Positions 32,078 to 43,143 of a DNA stretch of 64,000 nt are shown one piece after another. A model generated the notes under the pieces. The model ran no database searches. It was not told the origin of the DNA and worked only from the letters and a program-made list of their open reading frames with translations. A program made the translations under genes and the position numbers. Every line of letters begins with the position of its first letter. The first letter of the stretch is position 1. The stretch comes from Carnegiea gigantea (lineage: Eukaryota; Streptophyta; Magnoliopsida; Caryophyllales; Cactaceae): NCBI GenBank assembly GCA_029747015.1, contig JAKOGI010003069.1, forward strand, positions 1 through 64,000. Direction: 5' to 3'.

Positions 32078-33454
32078 TGCTCTTGTCTTCTCTACACCGA
32101 AATGGCCGGCTAGGGCTCCTCCATGTACCTCTTGGATAAGGAGCTCTCTAAATCCGCATTGAGGAATGCAAAGGCGTGAGCCTTTAAATAGGAACCCATC
32201 TTCTAAGTGAACAACCCATGGGGGTGCTTAGAACACTTCTCAAAAATATCCTTGAAATCATCATCTTTGGAGTACAAGTCTTTCACAATCTCAAAACCAA
32301 GTACTTTAGTACTCAAAGTGGAGAGTAACAAGTACCTACGGGAGAGTGCATCGGCTCCTTTGTTGAGAGTCCCCGCCTTATGTTGGATGGTGAAATGGAA
32401 GGACTGAAGATACTCTACCCATTTAGCATGTCTAGGGCTGAGTTTGTGTTGTCCTTGAATGTACTTGAGAGCCTCATGATCAGAATGGAGAATAAATTCT
32501 CCTCCAACAAGATAATGACGCCAATGTTCCAATGCTCTAATGATAGCATAAAACTCCTTGTCGTAGGTGGAGTACTTCTTCTTGGCATCGTTGAGCTTTT
32601 CACTAAAGAAGGCAATGGGTCTCTTCTCTTGAGATAGGACAGCTCCAATTCCTACCCCGGATGCATCACATTCAACTTCAAAAACTTTGGCAAAATCGGG
32701 CAAGGCCAGGACGTGAGCACTAGTGAGTTTCTTCTTGATCTCTTCAAAGGCTTGTTGTGCTTGCTCGTTCCAAGAAAATTCTTTGCCTTTAATTACCTCA
32801 GTTATAGGAGCCACAATGGTGCTGAAATTTCGGATGAATCTCCGGTAAAATGATGCTAGGCCATGGAAACTCCTTACTTGCGTGATAGATGTAGGAGTAG
32901 GCCATTCTTGGATAGCCTTGATCTTGCTATCATCAACTTGAAGACCTTGGGGCGGACACAATGAAACCCAAGAATACCACTTGAGGGGTGAAGAAATAAC
33001 ATTTCTCCATATTGCCATAGAGTTGCTCTTGAGAAAGGATCTCCAAAACTTGTTGCAAGTGTTGGGCATGCTCTTCTTCGGTCTTGCTATAAACCAAAAT
33101 ATCATCAAAGTAGACAACAACACAAATGCCAATGAGGGGCTTTAGAACTTGGTTCATAAGCCTCATGAAAGTGCTAGGGGCATTAGTAAGCCCAAATGGC
33201 ATCACAAGCCACTCATACAACCCTCCTTTAGTCTTAAAGGCGGTTTTCCATTCATCACCTTCAAAGATCCGGATTTGATAGTAGCCACTTCGTAAATCAA
33301 TCTTGGAAAAGATAGCGGCTCCATGGAGTTCGTCCAGTAGATCTTCCAATCTTGGAATAGGATACCGGTACTTGATAGTGATTTTGTTAATAGCCCGGCT
33401 ATCCACACACATGCGCATGCTACCGTCCTTTTTAGGAACAAGGAGGGCGGGCAC
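32078..33454 (-). pseudogene. Element B reverse transcriptase and RNase H
   Basis: RT has [43 protein letters not shown] and [10 protein letters not shown]. An extra C near 32945 shifts the frame just after GFIVSA. The connection and RNase H ([39 protein letters not shown]) follow in the second frame. That frame ends at 32203 by a one-base loss after HPHGLF. The catalytic residues of RT and RNase H are still present. Confidence 0.88.
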
Positions 33455-33466
33455 GGCACATGGACT

Positions 33467-35353
33467 TTAACTCTCCCGAATTAAACCCTTGGACAAGAGG
33501 TCATCTACTTGTCTTTGGATTTCTTGAGTTTCACTAGGAGACATCCGGTAGGCCGGCTTGTTGGGGAGAACGGAACCGGGAATGAGGTCTATCTTGTGTT
33601 GGATGGATCTAGGAGGGGGAAGGCCATGTGGGATCTCTTGTGGAAAGACATGATGGTAGGTTTGAAGGAGAGGGGTGAGTAGTGGATGTGGGGGAGATGG
33701 TGGCTTAGGTTCCTCTTGTAGAAGAATCAAGTCTTTGAAAGACTCAAATTCATGGTGCTCGGATTTGAGGAGAGTGGTGAGAAAGACATCCAAGTGAGGA
33801 TTGTCTTTGGGTCTAGTGGTGGAGGGAATTTTGAGAGAAGTAAGGGTAATCTTTTTGTGGTCTTTTTGGAAAGAATAAGTGTTCATCCGGCCATCATGGA
33901 TGACACTTCTATCAAATAGCCACTGTCTACCCAACAAAATATGACAAGCATCCATAGGGACAATGTCACACCATATCTCATCCTTATAATTTTTCCCAAT
34001 TGAAAAAGAAACAAGACATCGGTGAGTGATTTGCAAACCCTTGCCTTGGTTCAACCATTGAATGGTGTAGGGATTGGGGCGAGGAGAGACTTGCAGCTTG
34101 AGCTTATCAACCATAGTCTTGGAAGCAACATTGGCACAACTTCCACCATCAATAATGAGGGAGCATACCTTGTTTCCCACGGTACACCTTGTGTGGAATA
34201 TAGCTTCTCTTTGCTCCATGTCTTCTTGAGTGGCAAATCCACTCAATGCCCGACGGATGACTAGCAATTCTCCTTCATCGGGGCCTTCTTCAACTTCTTG
34301 CAAGCTTCCTTCTTCAAAATGTTCTCCTTCTTCTTCTTCATATGCATGTTCTTCACGTGCTTCTTAATATTCTACTAAGGAAACAATCCTTTTGTTTGGA
34401 CACTCTGAGGCATAGTGTCCCATTCCTTGGCAACGAAAACATCGAACCTTGTCCTTGGATTTGGGCTCTTGTGTGGAGGGCTTAGGAGGGGTTAGAGTGG
34501 TGTTTTTGGCTTGTGGAGGGTTTTGAGGTCTAGGAGGGTAGTAGGGAGGTCTTTGAGTGGAGTGGGGACGAGAAAGAGGTTTGGACAAGATGCTCTTTCC
34601 CTTAGATTTCTTTTGTTGCTCTACCTTATAGGCTAGAGAACTCAAGTCATCTAGGGATGAATAGGGTTGCAACTCAATTACATGAGCAATGGACTCATCA
34701 AGACCGATCAAGTATCTTACCAAGGTTTGTGAGTCGTCTTCTTTTAAATCACATTTGAGTAGGAGTTGTTCAAACTCCCGAGTGTATTCTTCCACACTCT
34801 TGGATCCTTGCTTGAGTCGATGGAGCTTGAGATAATTGTCTTGCACATAGTGAGAGGGAAGAAACTTGGCCTTAAGCTTTTCTTTCATTTTGGCCCAAGT
34901 TCTGATTTTTCCCTTTCCATTCCTTGCTCTTTTAGCTCCAAGATTAGCCCACCAAATTGAAGCATATTTTCTGAGTTTAAGGGCTACAAGTTTTACCTTC
35001 TTGTCCTTCGGGATGTCCTCGTACTCAAAGATTCGCTCAATGGTATGCAACCAATCGAGGAACAAATCCGGGTCAAGTTGACCTTCAAATTCGGGGATGT
35101 CAATTCGGACACCACCAATATTGCCTCCTTGCTTTCGTCTCCATGGGGCTTCCTCATCACTTGAATTGGCACGGGAGTGAAGGACTTCCTCTTCAGATTC
35201 GACCACCGGTTCATGAGGGTGAGAGGGTGTGGGGCTATGAACCCACCTTCTTTTCTCCTCTAAGAGTTGGCCAAGTTGTGTCCGGAGATATGTAACCTGG
35301 GCTTCCAACTCCTCTACTCTTGCTTGATCGCTTCTTGTAGACTTAGTAGACAT
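33467..35353 (-). pseudogene. Element B gag and protease
   Basis: I chose the ATG at 35353 (MSTKSTRSDQ), which is followed by a coiled-coil (VEELEAQVTYLRTQLGQLL) as in F and C. The capsid block (RIDIPEFEGQLDPDLFLDWL, LRKYASIWW) and zinc knuckle CFRCQGMGHYASEC (near 34400-34440) are intact. TAA at 34364-34366 replaces CAA in the segment after the knuckle (LVEY, then EA). The same frame continues to the protease (IIDGGSCANVAS) and up to the RT edge, where TAA at 33467-33469 interrupts RES.SPC. Confidence 0.88.
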
Positions 35354-35612
35354 GTTGAAGTGCTTTGGGGGAAGAAAATGCTGCTGGGGAAGGTGGCATG
35401 GGCGTGCAGTGAGGCATGAGGTGGCCATGCTTTGCTTCGACTTGGGAAATGCAGATTTTGAAGGGGGTACGGTCGTGCTCCTTGGCACGGGCGACCGTGC
35501 GTAGGTTCGGGTTTGTGGGTGAAGCTGTTGCAGGAGTGTTTTTATATTTTGACTTTTGGGATGTATTTGCGTGTGATGTGGGTCTCTTAAAAACCTTGGC
35601 TCTGATACCAAT
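35354..35612 (-). repeat. Leader of element B with palindromic units and primer-binding site
   Basis: The primer-binding site (plus text GGCTCTGATACCA, 35598-35610) lies two bases from the LTR. Two palindromic units occur at about 35394-35430 and 35467-35502. The first is changed by CG-to-TG or CA steps (GGCATG for GGCACG). The leader is open in the gag frame. Confidence 0.75.
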
Positions 35613-36721
35613 TGATGTATGTGTGCGTGGAAAGTGATCCAAATCAAACTCAAACTCAAAACAAACCAAAGCGAAAAGAGAAATGAAAGATGGATGAGAT
35701 GGAAGAAGATCTTCACCACACAAGAAGAGGATAGAACAAGATCTTGTAATTGAGATAATCCTTCACAGAGCCACTCAATGACTTGATCTTGGGCTAATTC
35801 TCTTGTCTTAACCGAGGAATCACTCTAATGGAGAAGCTAGAGAACCTAGAACACCACTTGAATTTGCCACAATTCAAGATATAGAACTAGGAATTTTAGA
35901 TGCACTTTTGAGAAACACACTCAAAGTACTTGTATTGCTTTTGGAAATATCATACAATCTGAATGACAAGCATCACACGCCCCTCCTCTTTTATAAGCTC
36001 AGCAAAAGACAACCAAAAGACTCAACAACTCCTAACAATTAAAACTAGCCAATGAAAAGACTAAGTAAAATGAAAAGACTCATCATAAAAGGGGTGGGGG
36101 AGGTTACAAGGAATATTCTAGGATTTCTATCAGCTGATTATCTCCATCTAGAAGCCTCCAAAATGTGCACAATATCAGCCACACAAACACATGTAACCGA
36201 AGACTCTTCACTTTCCCAGAATTAATCTTTGCAGCTGCCTCAACTTCAATAGAGTATATCTTCCAGAATACTCGGCCAAAACACGTGCTCTTGGGCTTCC
36301 TAGAAAGCCCTGGAAGTCTATTTTCCAGAATGGGCTCATTTGCTCAATTTGGATAAGCGGTTTAAAAGTTATGGCCCAAACAATGCACCTATCTCAGACT
36401 GGACTGGATCAGAATAATGTACCTTTGAGTGATATTTTGCCCAATCAAATGACGTCCAAATTAAACAAACTTGGGCTTATTTTAAAGCTGAAATCTTAAG
36501 CTTCCAAAGCATATGGGCCCTCAAGTTGTGGGTCTACTTGAGCTTGTCCAAAAGTTGCCACAGAAATTACCTTCCGCAGGGACGAATCGGGCACTGATTC
36601 TTCCGGAAGGAATAAAATTTTTCTACAGAGTTTTGTCACGTCTTTGACTTCTTGAAGCTTGATTGGGTCTTCCTTGGGCTGGGCTTGATGGTCTTTGGGC
36701 CGTTCATGATGGTCTCCATCA
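35613..36721 (-). repeat. 5' LTR of element B
   Basis: 1109 bp with the same ends as 29940-31047. A TATA candidate (minus CTTATAAAA) lies at 35989-35997, followed by a GAGGAGGGG stretch as in X. It holds no gene. Confidence 0.93.
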
Positions 36722-36726
36722 CTTAA

Positions 36727-37538
36727 TCTATGTTAAGTACATGCATTCAGTTTATCTAATCTTGAGGATTGATGCTAACTATATAATTAAGCAAGTAATT
36801 AAGCCTTAAGCATGCTACCTTGAAATGAAGAGAAGTAGTGAAGTGATTGGCTGCTTTTTGCTGTTCTGCTAGCCACTCACAAAGGGGTTGTCTTCTCTCC
36901 CTCTTCCTCATTAGTTTGCTGGGTGGTTACTCAATAATCATGTCCAACTACCTTGTAGAAGCCTGATTATGCAGCTAGACAAGGATTGGATGTGATTAAG
37001 GCATGCAAGCACCAGATGCACCTATAAGCTATCAACCGGGTAGTAGTTGGCAGTTTTCAGGCTGTAATTGGAGGCCACATTTCTCATGTAAAATGTGGGC
37101 ATAAGCTAGCTTACCACATATGGTTGGAAAGCTCTGGAAGTCTTCTAACTCCTTCAAGTTGAATTACTTAATTTAGGGATCATTTGCCTGATGAAAAGAT
37201 CAAAATACCTGGACTGGTCTGAACTGGGTTCCACCCTACACAGTTTGAAAGATTGACCTAGTTTTTCCTCTTCCACTTGACTTAACTTGATTTTATCACT
37301 TGGACCAGGTAGCTAACATCTTGAAGACCCAAAATATGCAAAAATGTAGGACTTAAACCTTATGGAGGCCTAAGTAATTAGAAACACAAAATCGGGCTTA
37401 AAAACTATTTTGAACCCATTTGCATCAGTTTGTGTTTCTTGCAAAGGATGAGCCATATTTTGGACTTAGGACCTTGTTCTTAGACGTTTTGGACTTGTTT
37501 CATCATGGACATGGTCTTGGCATGGTAGGACTCCATCA
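36727..37538 (-). repeat. Middle LTR of element E, part right of B
   Basis: It continues the LTR interrupted at 29939 and ends GGACTCCATCA at 37538, next to a purine tract on the minus strand (AATAAGGGGAGGA). It matches 42209-42730 of the right E LTR. It has no gene. Confidence 0.78.
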
Positions 37539-38010
37539 TCCTCCCCTTATTGAAAAGATTTGATCCTCAATGTGCTTGGGAGTCATCTGAATGGAAAGGG
37601 CTCAAATCTACCTCAATGAACATGGCTGAAACTCCATATTCTCTGGGTAGATCAACCTTGTATGCATTGTCATTTATCCTCTGTAAGACCTCAAATGGAC
37701 CTTTAGCTCTTGGCATGAGTTTGTTCTTTCTTTTATAAGGAAATCTTTCCTTCCTTAAATGAATAGATACTAGGTCTCTAGGTTGAAATACAATATTTCT
37801 GTTATGCTTGTTGGCTTGGGCTTCATAGGATGCATTCGTCTTTTCAATTCTGGCCTTTACTGACTCATGGAGTTTCTGAATTTCTTCCACTCTTGTTACT
37901 GCATCAGCACTTGGTTTCTGGTCTAGTGGCCGTGGGGTAAGATCAATGGGACTTAGTGGATCAATCCCATACACCACCTTGAAAGGAGAAAGACCAGTAG
38001 CCTTATCCAA
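37539..38010 (-). pseudogene. Element E integrase C-terminus
   Basis: The minus frame 38010-37567 encodes the last part of a gypsy integrase: [34 protein letters not shown], the LRKERFPYKRKNKLMPRA block, GPFEVLQRINDNAYKVDLP, and a changed MFIEVDLSPF where others have FNVADLSPY. The N-terminal side is cut at about 38010. Everything upstream (RT, RNase H, most of integrase) is missing, replaced by the junction and the G fragment. Confidence 0.82.
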
Positions 38011-38113
38011 CTAAGCTTAGCTATCTTGTTCCATTGTTACCTTCAATTCGCTCCCTTCTCTTCCATTTACAATCACTACTTAAGATCCGTTCTTTGATCT
38101 TCCCTTTAAGGTC
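38011..38113 (+). other. Unassigned junction between E and G
   Basis: About 100 bases with no similarity to the neighbouring elements that I could see. It may be filler DNA from break repair. No ORF or structure is visible. Confidence 0.4.
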
Positions 38114-38856
38114 TTAGAGGTGCATCAGATAGGGACACCAAGTTCCTAAGCCACTTTTGGCTTACCGTGTGGAGAAAATTTAGCACCCACCTTAAGTTTA
38201 GTACAACTTGCCAACCCCAAACCGATGGGCAAACCGAGGTGACTAATAGAACTTTGGGCATTTTGCTTAGAGTTCTAGTCAAAAAGAGCATTAAGGGGTA
38301 AGATGAGTTGCTTCCTCATGCAGAATTTGCCTTTAACCAAGCTCCTAACAAGGCTACCTCTCTTTTACCTTTCTAAGTGGTGTATGGTTACAACCCTCGA
38401 ACTCCATTGGACTTTGTTTCAATCCCCAATCCTACCAAGTTTAGTTCGGAGGCCGAGAAGAGGGCCAACGAAATTCAAGAGTTACACACCAAGATGAGGG
38501 AAAGGATTGAGAAATCTAATAAGCAAGCCAAGTAACATACCAACAAGCATAGAAAAGATGCACAATTTCAGTCGGGAGACTTGGTTTGGATTCATTTAAG
38601 GAAAGAAAGACCCCCTAGTAAGCGTAAATCCAAGCTTATGCCAAGGTCGGATGGTCCATTTGAGGTCAGTGAGAAGATTGGTCCTAATGCTTACAAGATC
38701 GACCTCCTGGGAGAGTATGGAGTCTCGGCCACCTTCAATGTGGCTGACCTTAGTTCATATTATGATGAAGATGATCAATTTTCGAGTTTGAGGTCAAACT
38801 CTAACCAATCCGGGGAGTATGATGGTGACCATCATGTGGAACCAATTGAAGACTAG
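38114..38856 (+). pseudogene. Element G integrase, C-terminal half
   Basis: It starts within the core ([12 protein letters not shown]), then [46 protein letters not shown] and GPFEVSEKIGPNAYKIDL. The tail reads FSSLRSNSNQSGEYDG. Stops interrupt it at KG.DELLPH (TGG in L), PF.VVYG (CAA in F) and AK.HTNK (CAA in L). The frame enters the LTR. After one stop it encodes EVKEVHAMV, IWPDFVNLL and EGIIYCHDQSL, the best preserved form of the LTR-encoded tail. Confidence 0.85.
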
Positions 38857-39934
38857 CCCATAAGCCTAAGGGACTATACAAGCACCAAGGAGGTCAAGGA
38901 AGTTCATGCCATGGTCCAAGAAGGCACCAACCATGCGTTGCACACGCTGCCTAGTTCGGTCATAATTTGGCCCGATTTTGTCAATCTTTTACGACTCACT
39001 ACTGAGGGGATAATTTACTGCCATGACCAGTCTCTTTTAGTATAAGATGTTATCTTTCCAATCAGCCAAGTTGCAAGTCATTTGGACATCATTTGCTAGG
39101 TTAAACTGCTAGATCATTCAGACAGTGCAGGTTGGGCATTAATCTAGTGCAGGGCCGAAACAAAGGGAGTTTGGTTGACCTATTGAACTCCAACTTTCCT
39201 GAAACTTTAGCGCATGAAAGATAAGATAAATATTTATCAAATCATCACCCTTAAAGGACCAGGAAGCAACCCCTTGTGCTGCTATTAACCGGCCAAGAGG
39301 TCAATTAAAATCCCCTTTGACCGGTTAATAGCTAGCAGGTACATAGTGATGCATTTCTTGGGTTTCTCTTGTACTTGGCTGCAAATTGACTTGTACTTGA
39401 GCATTTCAATAGCACTAAAAGCTTGACAACTCATTTTGAAGCACCATTAGTCCTAATGAGGTGTCCTAAGTAGGATTAGAGTTGCTAGTACTTAGGCTAT
39501 GGCTTGAATTGATGCCTAAGTGTACCTTTTGTCTCTTGGCTAAATTTTGAAGCCTTGGGAAGCCATGTGGGTGTCTTTAAAAGGCAGCCAAGACTCCTTT
39601 GTAAACACACTTAAATGAATTCAAACTTTGAGTTGTGAAAACTCTCTCTATTCTCTCTCAAAATCCTAGTGTTATATCTTGAGTGTGGCAACCTCAAGTG
39701 GGTCTCTAGGTCTTCTTCATTCAACTAAGAAGGTGATTTATTTCTGTAACTTAGTTAAAGAAAGAAGATTACCTAAGTATGCAAACTAAGGTGGGTCTTC
39801 CAATCACCCTTGCTAGTCCACTTGTGTTCTATCTTGGTTCTTGGTTACTTTGGTTCTACTTTTCTCCTTTCTACCTAAATGCATTCTTGATTCCCTTTTG
39901 TAAAGCCTTGGATTAGTGAAGCAAGAACACATCA
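38820..39934 (+). repeat. 3' LTR of element G
   Basis: 1115 bp, TGATGGTGACC to AACACATCA, directly after the purine tract CCGGGGAGTA. It is related to the LTRs of F, L and M. A CTTTAAAAGGCAGCC stretch near 39574 matches the putative TATA region of F. Confidence 0.85.
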
Positions 39935-40061
39935 GTAGGTACTCATTCTTACCCTTCAATTCTTGGTTAGAACTCTTGAGTTCTTGATTAGAAGAAGTAA
40001 TCTCATGATTACTCTTCAAAACAGCATCAAGTTTCTCTTCTAAGCTTAAACTAGTACTCAT
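39935..40061 (-). pseudogene. Element E first gag, N-terminal end
   Basis: An ATG at 40061 starts a 42-residue remnant (MSTSLSLEEKLD, then NQELKSSNQELK) with a coiled-coil look. It is cut by G at 39935. The same start occurs at 29358, which shows that E has two internal regions. Confidence 0.75.
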
Positions 40062-40184
40062 GTTATAACTGGTTTAAAAGTAGAACAGAAATGGGGTTTG
40101 TGTCTGAGAAATGAGTTTGGGAATGAATCTGGATGCACGAGGAGTACACCAGGCCAAGGAGAAACTCAGCTCTAATACCAAATA
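40062..40184 (-). other. Leader and primer-binding site of element E
   Basis: The plus text AGCTCTAATACCA (40168-40180) is the complement of TGGTATTAGAGCT, the tRNA-Met site with one C-to-T-type change. It is four bases from the LTR. Confidence 0.7.
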
Positions 40185-40877
40185 TGATGTAAAGCTCAAA
40201 GGATTAAGCTTATAATCAAAGGAATGCAAAGACAGAAGCAAAGTACTCACAGTTCTTCACTTGCTTTCAAAGAACCCGAAACTGAAATGGATGAATGAGA
40301 TAGGACTAAACTTGAGTTTTGGATACAAAATCACCACCAAAACCAAGGTTAGGGCCCCTAAATTTGATTAAGATACAGTAATCACCACTTAAACAAGATT
40401 AGGACTAAGCTTGAACATCACCTTAATCGGCCTAGTTAAGGTTAAGCAAGTTTAGTGTTTTCGGTTTCAAGGAGCAATGCTCTCTCTTCTCTCTAAAATC
40501 ATAAAATCTGATTTGCAAAATGAAAGAGTACAGCCAATATAGCCTAGCAAGCAAGCATGCAACCTGCTCTAGCCTAGGGAGCGAGGTTTCTTCATGATTA
40601 GGAAACCTCTTGAACAAGCTTAGTTCACACGTTAGGCTAACCCATGTGATACTAGCTAGTTTAGAGCCCTAATCCTTGCTAAGTACAAGCTTTGCCTCTA
40701 CTTTAACCAATCAGAATGAAAACCTTCATGATTAAGAAGTAAGCAAGCAAGTTAATACACAGGCAAGCAGCTCCTAACATGTGAGAGAAAAGAAGAAAAG
40801 CTGCTTTGTTCCCGGGTGTCTTTGCGGCTGGCCAATGGCTGAATTCTGCCTTTCTCTACTTGCTTCGGATTGGTTTG
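40185..40877 (-). repeat. Right LTR of element E, part left of H
   Basis: It starts TGATGTAAAGC next to the primer-binding site and is interrupted at GTTTG (40873-40877) by H. It continues at 42209 and is cut at about 42741, roughly 100 bases short of the normal LTR edge. It has no gene. Confidence 0.75.
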
Positions 40878-42203
40878 TGATGTATATTTTCAAGGGGATC
40901 ATTTTCATTCTTTAAACTCAACTTCAAGGGAGGTAAGTTCCATACAAATTCATGCATGGCAAGGCCCTTCTTTAGTTCCAATATTTGAATTTCATAACAA
41001 AAGACACGTTATGGAGTTTTATTTGAACTTCAAAGTGCCTTTTCCAAACGGGTTTTCCAAATGGGGATCAAGAGTACCTTGCATTTCAATGATGGAGACC
41101 ATCATGAACGGCCCAAAGACCATCAAGCCCAGCCCAAGGAAGACCCAATCAAGCTTCAAGAAGTCAAAGAAGTTGCAAAACTTTGCCGGAAATTGGCGTT
41201 CATGCCCAAAGAGGTAATGCCGCCTTCATCCCGAAATTTCCCGATTTTTGTGTGCACTTTTGGCCAAACTAAAATGGTCCCACAACTTGAGGCTCCACAT
41301 GGTTTTGACGTTTGAGATCTCAGCTTTCAAACAAGCCCAATTATGTTTAATTTGGACGTCATTTGGTTGGGCTGAATATTACTCAAAGAAGACATGTCCT
41401 GCTCCAGTCCAGTTCTGATATAGGTGTAATGTTCGGATCATACCTTTTTATCTACTTATCCAAAGTGAGCAAATGAGCCCATTCTGTAAAATAGATTTCT
41501 AGGGCTTTCCAACAAGCCCAAAATCACCTTATTTGGACGTGTGAGCTGAGAGAAATGCTCAGTTGAAGTGAAGGCTGCTGCATGGAGTTAATGCTGGGCA
41601 AATGAAGAGACTTTGGTTACATGACATCATGTGGATGACATCATGCACGACTTGGATGGATTTCTTCAGCTGATAGGAAGTCTAGAATGGTCATTGTAAC
41701 CTCCCCCATCCCTTTAAGTTGTGTCTTTTTATTTTTCCTAAGTCTTTTCAATTTTCTAGTTTTAATTGCTAGGAGTTTTTAAGTCTTTTGGTTATCTTTG
41801 TTTAGCCTATAAATAGGTGGGTTATGTAGTTGCATTTGAATTCAGAGTTGTAAGCTTTTCCAAAGTGAAATACAATTACCTTTGAGTGTGATTCTCAAAA
41901 GTATTCCAAATCCCTAGTTCTATATCTTGAATTTTGGCAAGTTCAAGTGGTGTTCTAGGTTCTCTTCCTTTTTCCAATTGGAGTGATTCCTTGGTGAAGA
42001 CAAGAAGATTTGCCCAAGATCAAGTCCTTGAGTGGCTCCGTGAAGGATTATCTCAAGTGCAAGGTCTTGTCTATCCTTTGTTCTTTTTGTTATTGTTTTC
42101 ATTCCATCTCAATCAACCTTCCATTTTCTCTTTACTTTGGTTCTATTCTTATTTGGGTTTATTTGAGTTTGATTTGGTTCACTTGCCATCCACATATACA
42201 TCA
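40878..42203 (+). mobile_element. Solo LTR H, TSD GTTTG
   Basis: 1326 bp from TGATGTATATTT to ATATACATCA, flanked by GTTTG (40873-40877 and 42204-42208). There is no internal region, so it is a solo LTR left by recombination between two LTRs. From 41091 it is colinear with the B LTR (TGATGGAGACCATCATGAAC). The first 210 bases resemble the start of the X LTR. A frame at 41061-41315 still encodes the LTR tail (EVKEVAKLCRK, CTFGQT, GFDV) without a stop. A TATA candidate is at 41808-41815 (CTATAAAT). Confidence 0.9.
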
Positions 42204-42208
42204 GTTTG

Positions 42209-42741
42209 CTTGGTGGTTCTTCAATGATCATGTCCAACTGCCTTCTAGAAGCCTGATCATGTAGCTAGACTAGGATTGGATGTGGTTAAAGCAATTAACC
42301 ACCAAATGCACCAATCAGGTGCAACCGGGCTGGTGCTGGCAGATTATAGGTTCTGATTGAAGGCCATGTTTCCTGGGAAAACATGGGCATAACTCAGCTT
42401 GCAACGCATGGTTGGAAAGCTTGAGAAGTCTTTTAAGAGCTCCAAGTGGAATTACGCAATTCAGAGCCTATGTGCCTGCTTAAAAATTTAAAATACCCAG
42501 ACTGGTCTAAACCGGGTTCCAGCCTGCACGGTTTGAAAGATTAATCTGGTTCTTCATCTTCCACTTGACTTAACTTGATTTAATCACTTCGACCAGGTAG
42601 TTAACATCTTGAGGACCCAAAATATGTAAAAATTCAAGACTTAAACCACATGGAGGCCTAAGTAATTGGAAACACAAAACTGGGCTTAAAAACTGTTTTG
42701 AACCCGTTTGCATCTGTTTGTGCTTCTTGCAAAATGCGAAC
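42209..42741 (-). repeat. Right LTR of element E, part right of H
   Basis: It matches 36905-37445 of the middle LTR. It breaks off after CTTGCAAAATGCGAACG, where the middle LTR continues for about 90 bases to its edge. Confidence 0.72.
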
Positions 42742-42769
42742 GATCTTTATGGCTGGCCAATGGCTGCTT

Positions 42770-43143
42770 GGCTGCTTGCTTGTGTATTAACTTGCTTGCA
42801 TACTTCTTAATCCTGACAGCTTTCTTTTTGATTGGTTAAAGTAGAGGCAAAACTTGTAATTAGCCAAGATTAGGGCTGTAAACTATCCAGTATCACACGA
42901 GTTAGCCTAAATTGTGAACCAAGCTTGTTTAAGAGGTTTCCTAATTGTGAAGAAACCTCGCTCCCTAGGCTAGAGCAGCTTGCATGCTTGCTTGCTAGGC
43001 TATATTGGCTACACTCTTTCATTTTGCAAATCAGATTTTGTGATTTTAGAGAGAAAAGAGAGCACTGCTCATTGAAACTGAAAACACTAAACTTGCTTAT
43101 CCTTGACTAGGCCGGTTAAGGTAGTGTTCAAGTCTAATCCTAA
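42770..43143 (+). repeat. Inverted fragment of the E LTR
   Basis: Its reverse complement matches about 40400-40790, for example GATTGGTTAAAGTAGAGGC and the block around GAAACCTCGCTCCCTAGGCTAGAGCA. Together they form an inverted repeat with arms of about 370-390 bases. The 42742-42769 stretch carries a short direct copy of GGCTGGCCAATGGCTG seen at 40826. A small ORF here is meaningless. Confidence 0.75.

Larger units (their letters stand above)
29940..36721 (-). mobile_element. Element B: full-length Ty3/gypsy element, TSD CTTAA
   Basis: B lies on the minus strand with LTRs at 29940-31047 and 35613-36721. CTTAA flanks it at 29935-29939 and 36722-36726. By eye the LTRs differ at about 35 of 1108 positions (near 97 percent identity), so B is older than D. 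Gag-pol is present in full length but carries several stops and frameshifts. It is inserted into the middle LTR of E. Confidence 0.93.
38114..39934 (+). mobile_element. Element G: 5'-truncated Ty3/gypsy fragment
   Basis: It contains only the integrase end and the 3' LTR (38820-39934). It lies in the N-terminal gag of E. GTAGG (39935-39939) would be its right TSD. The left end is lost at the junction near 38113, so a deletion removed most of G together with most of E. Confidence 0.75.

Noticed and set aside
41061..41315. 84-codon ORF in solo LTR H considered as a host gene
   Set aside because: It corresponds to the U3-encoded end of the integrase frame in B, so it is listed as part of the LTR tail observation.
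40400..43143. Inverted arms considered as terminal inverted repeats of a DNA transposon
   Set aside because: The arms are pieces of a known LTR, the sequence between them is LTR and solo LTR H, and there is no transposase or matching TSD.
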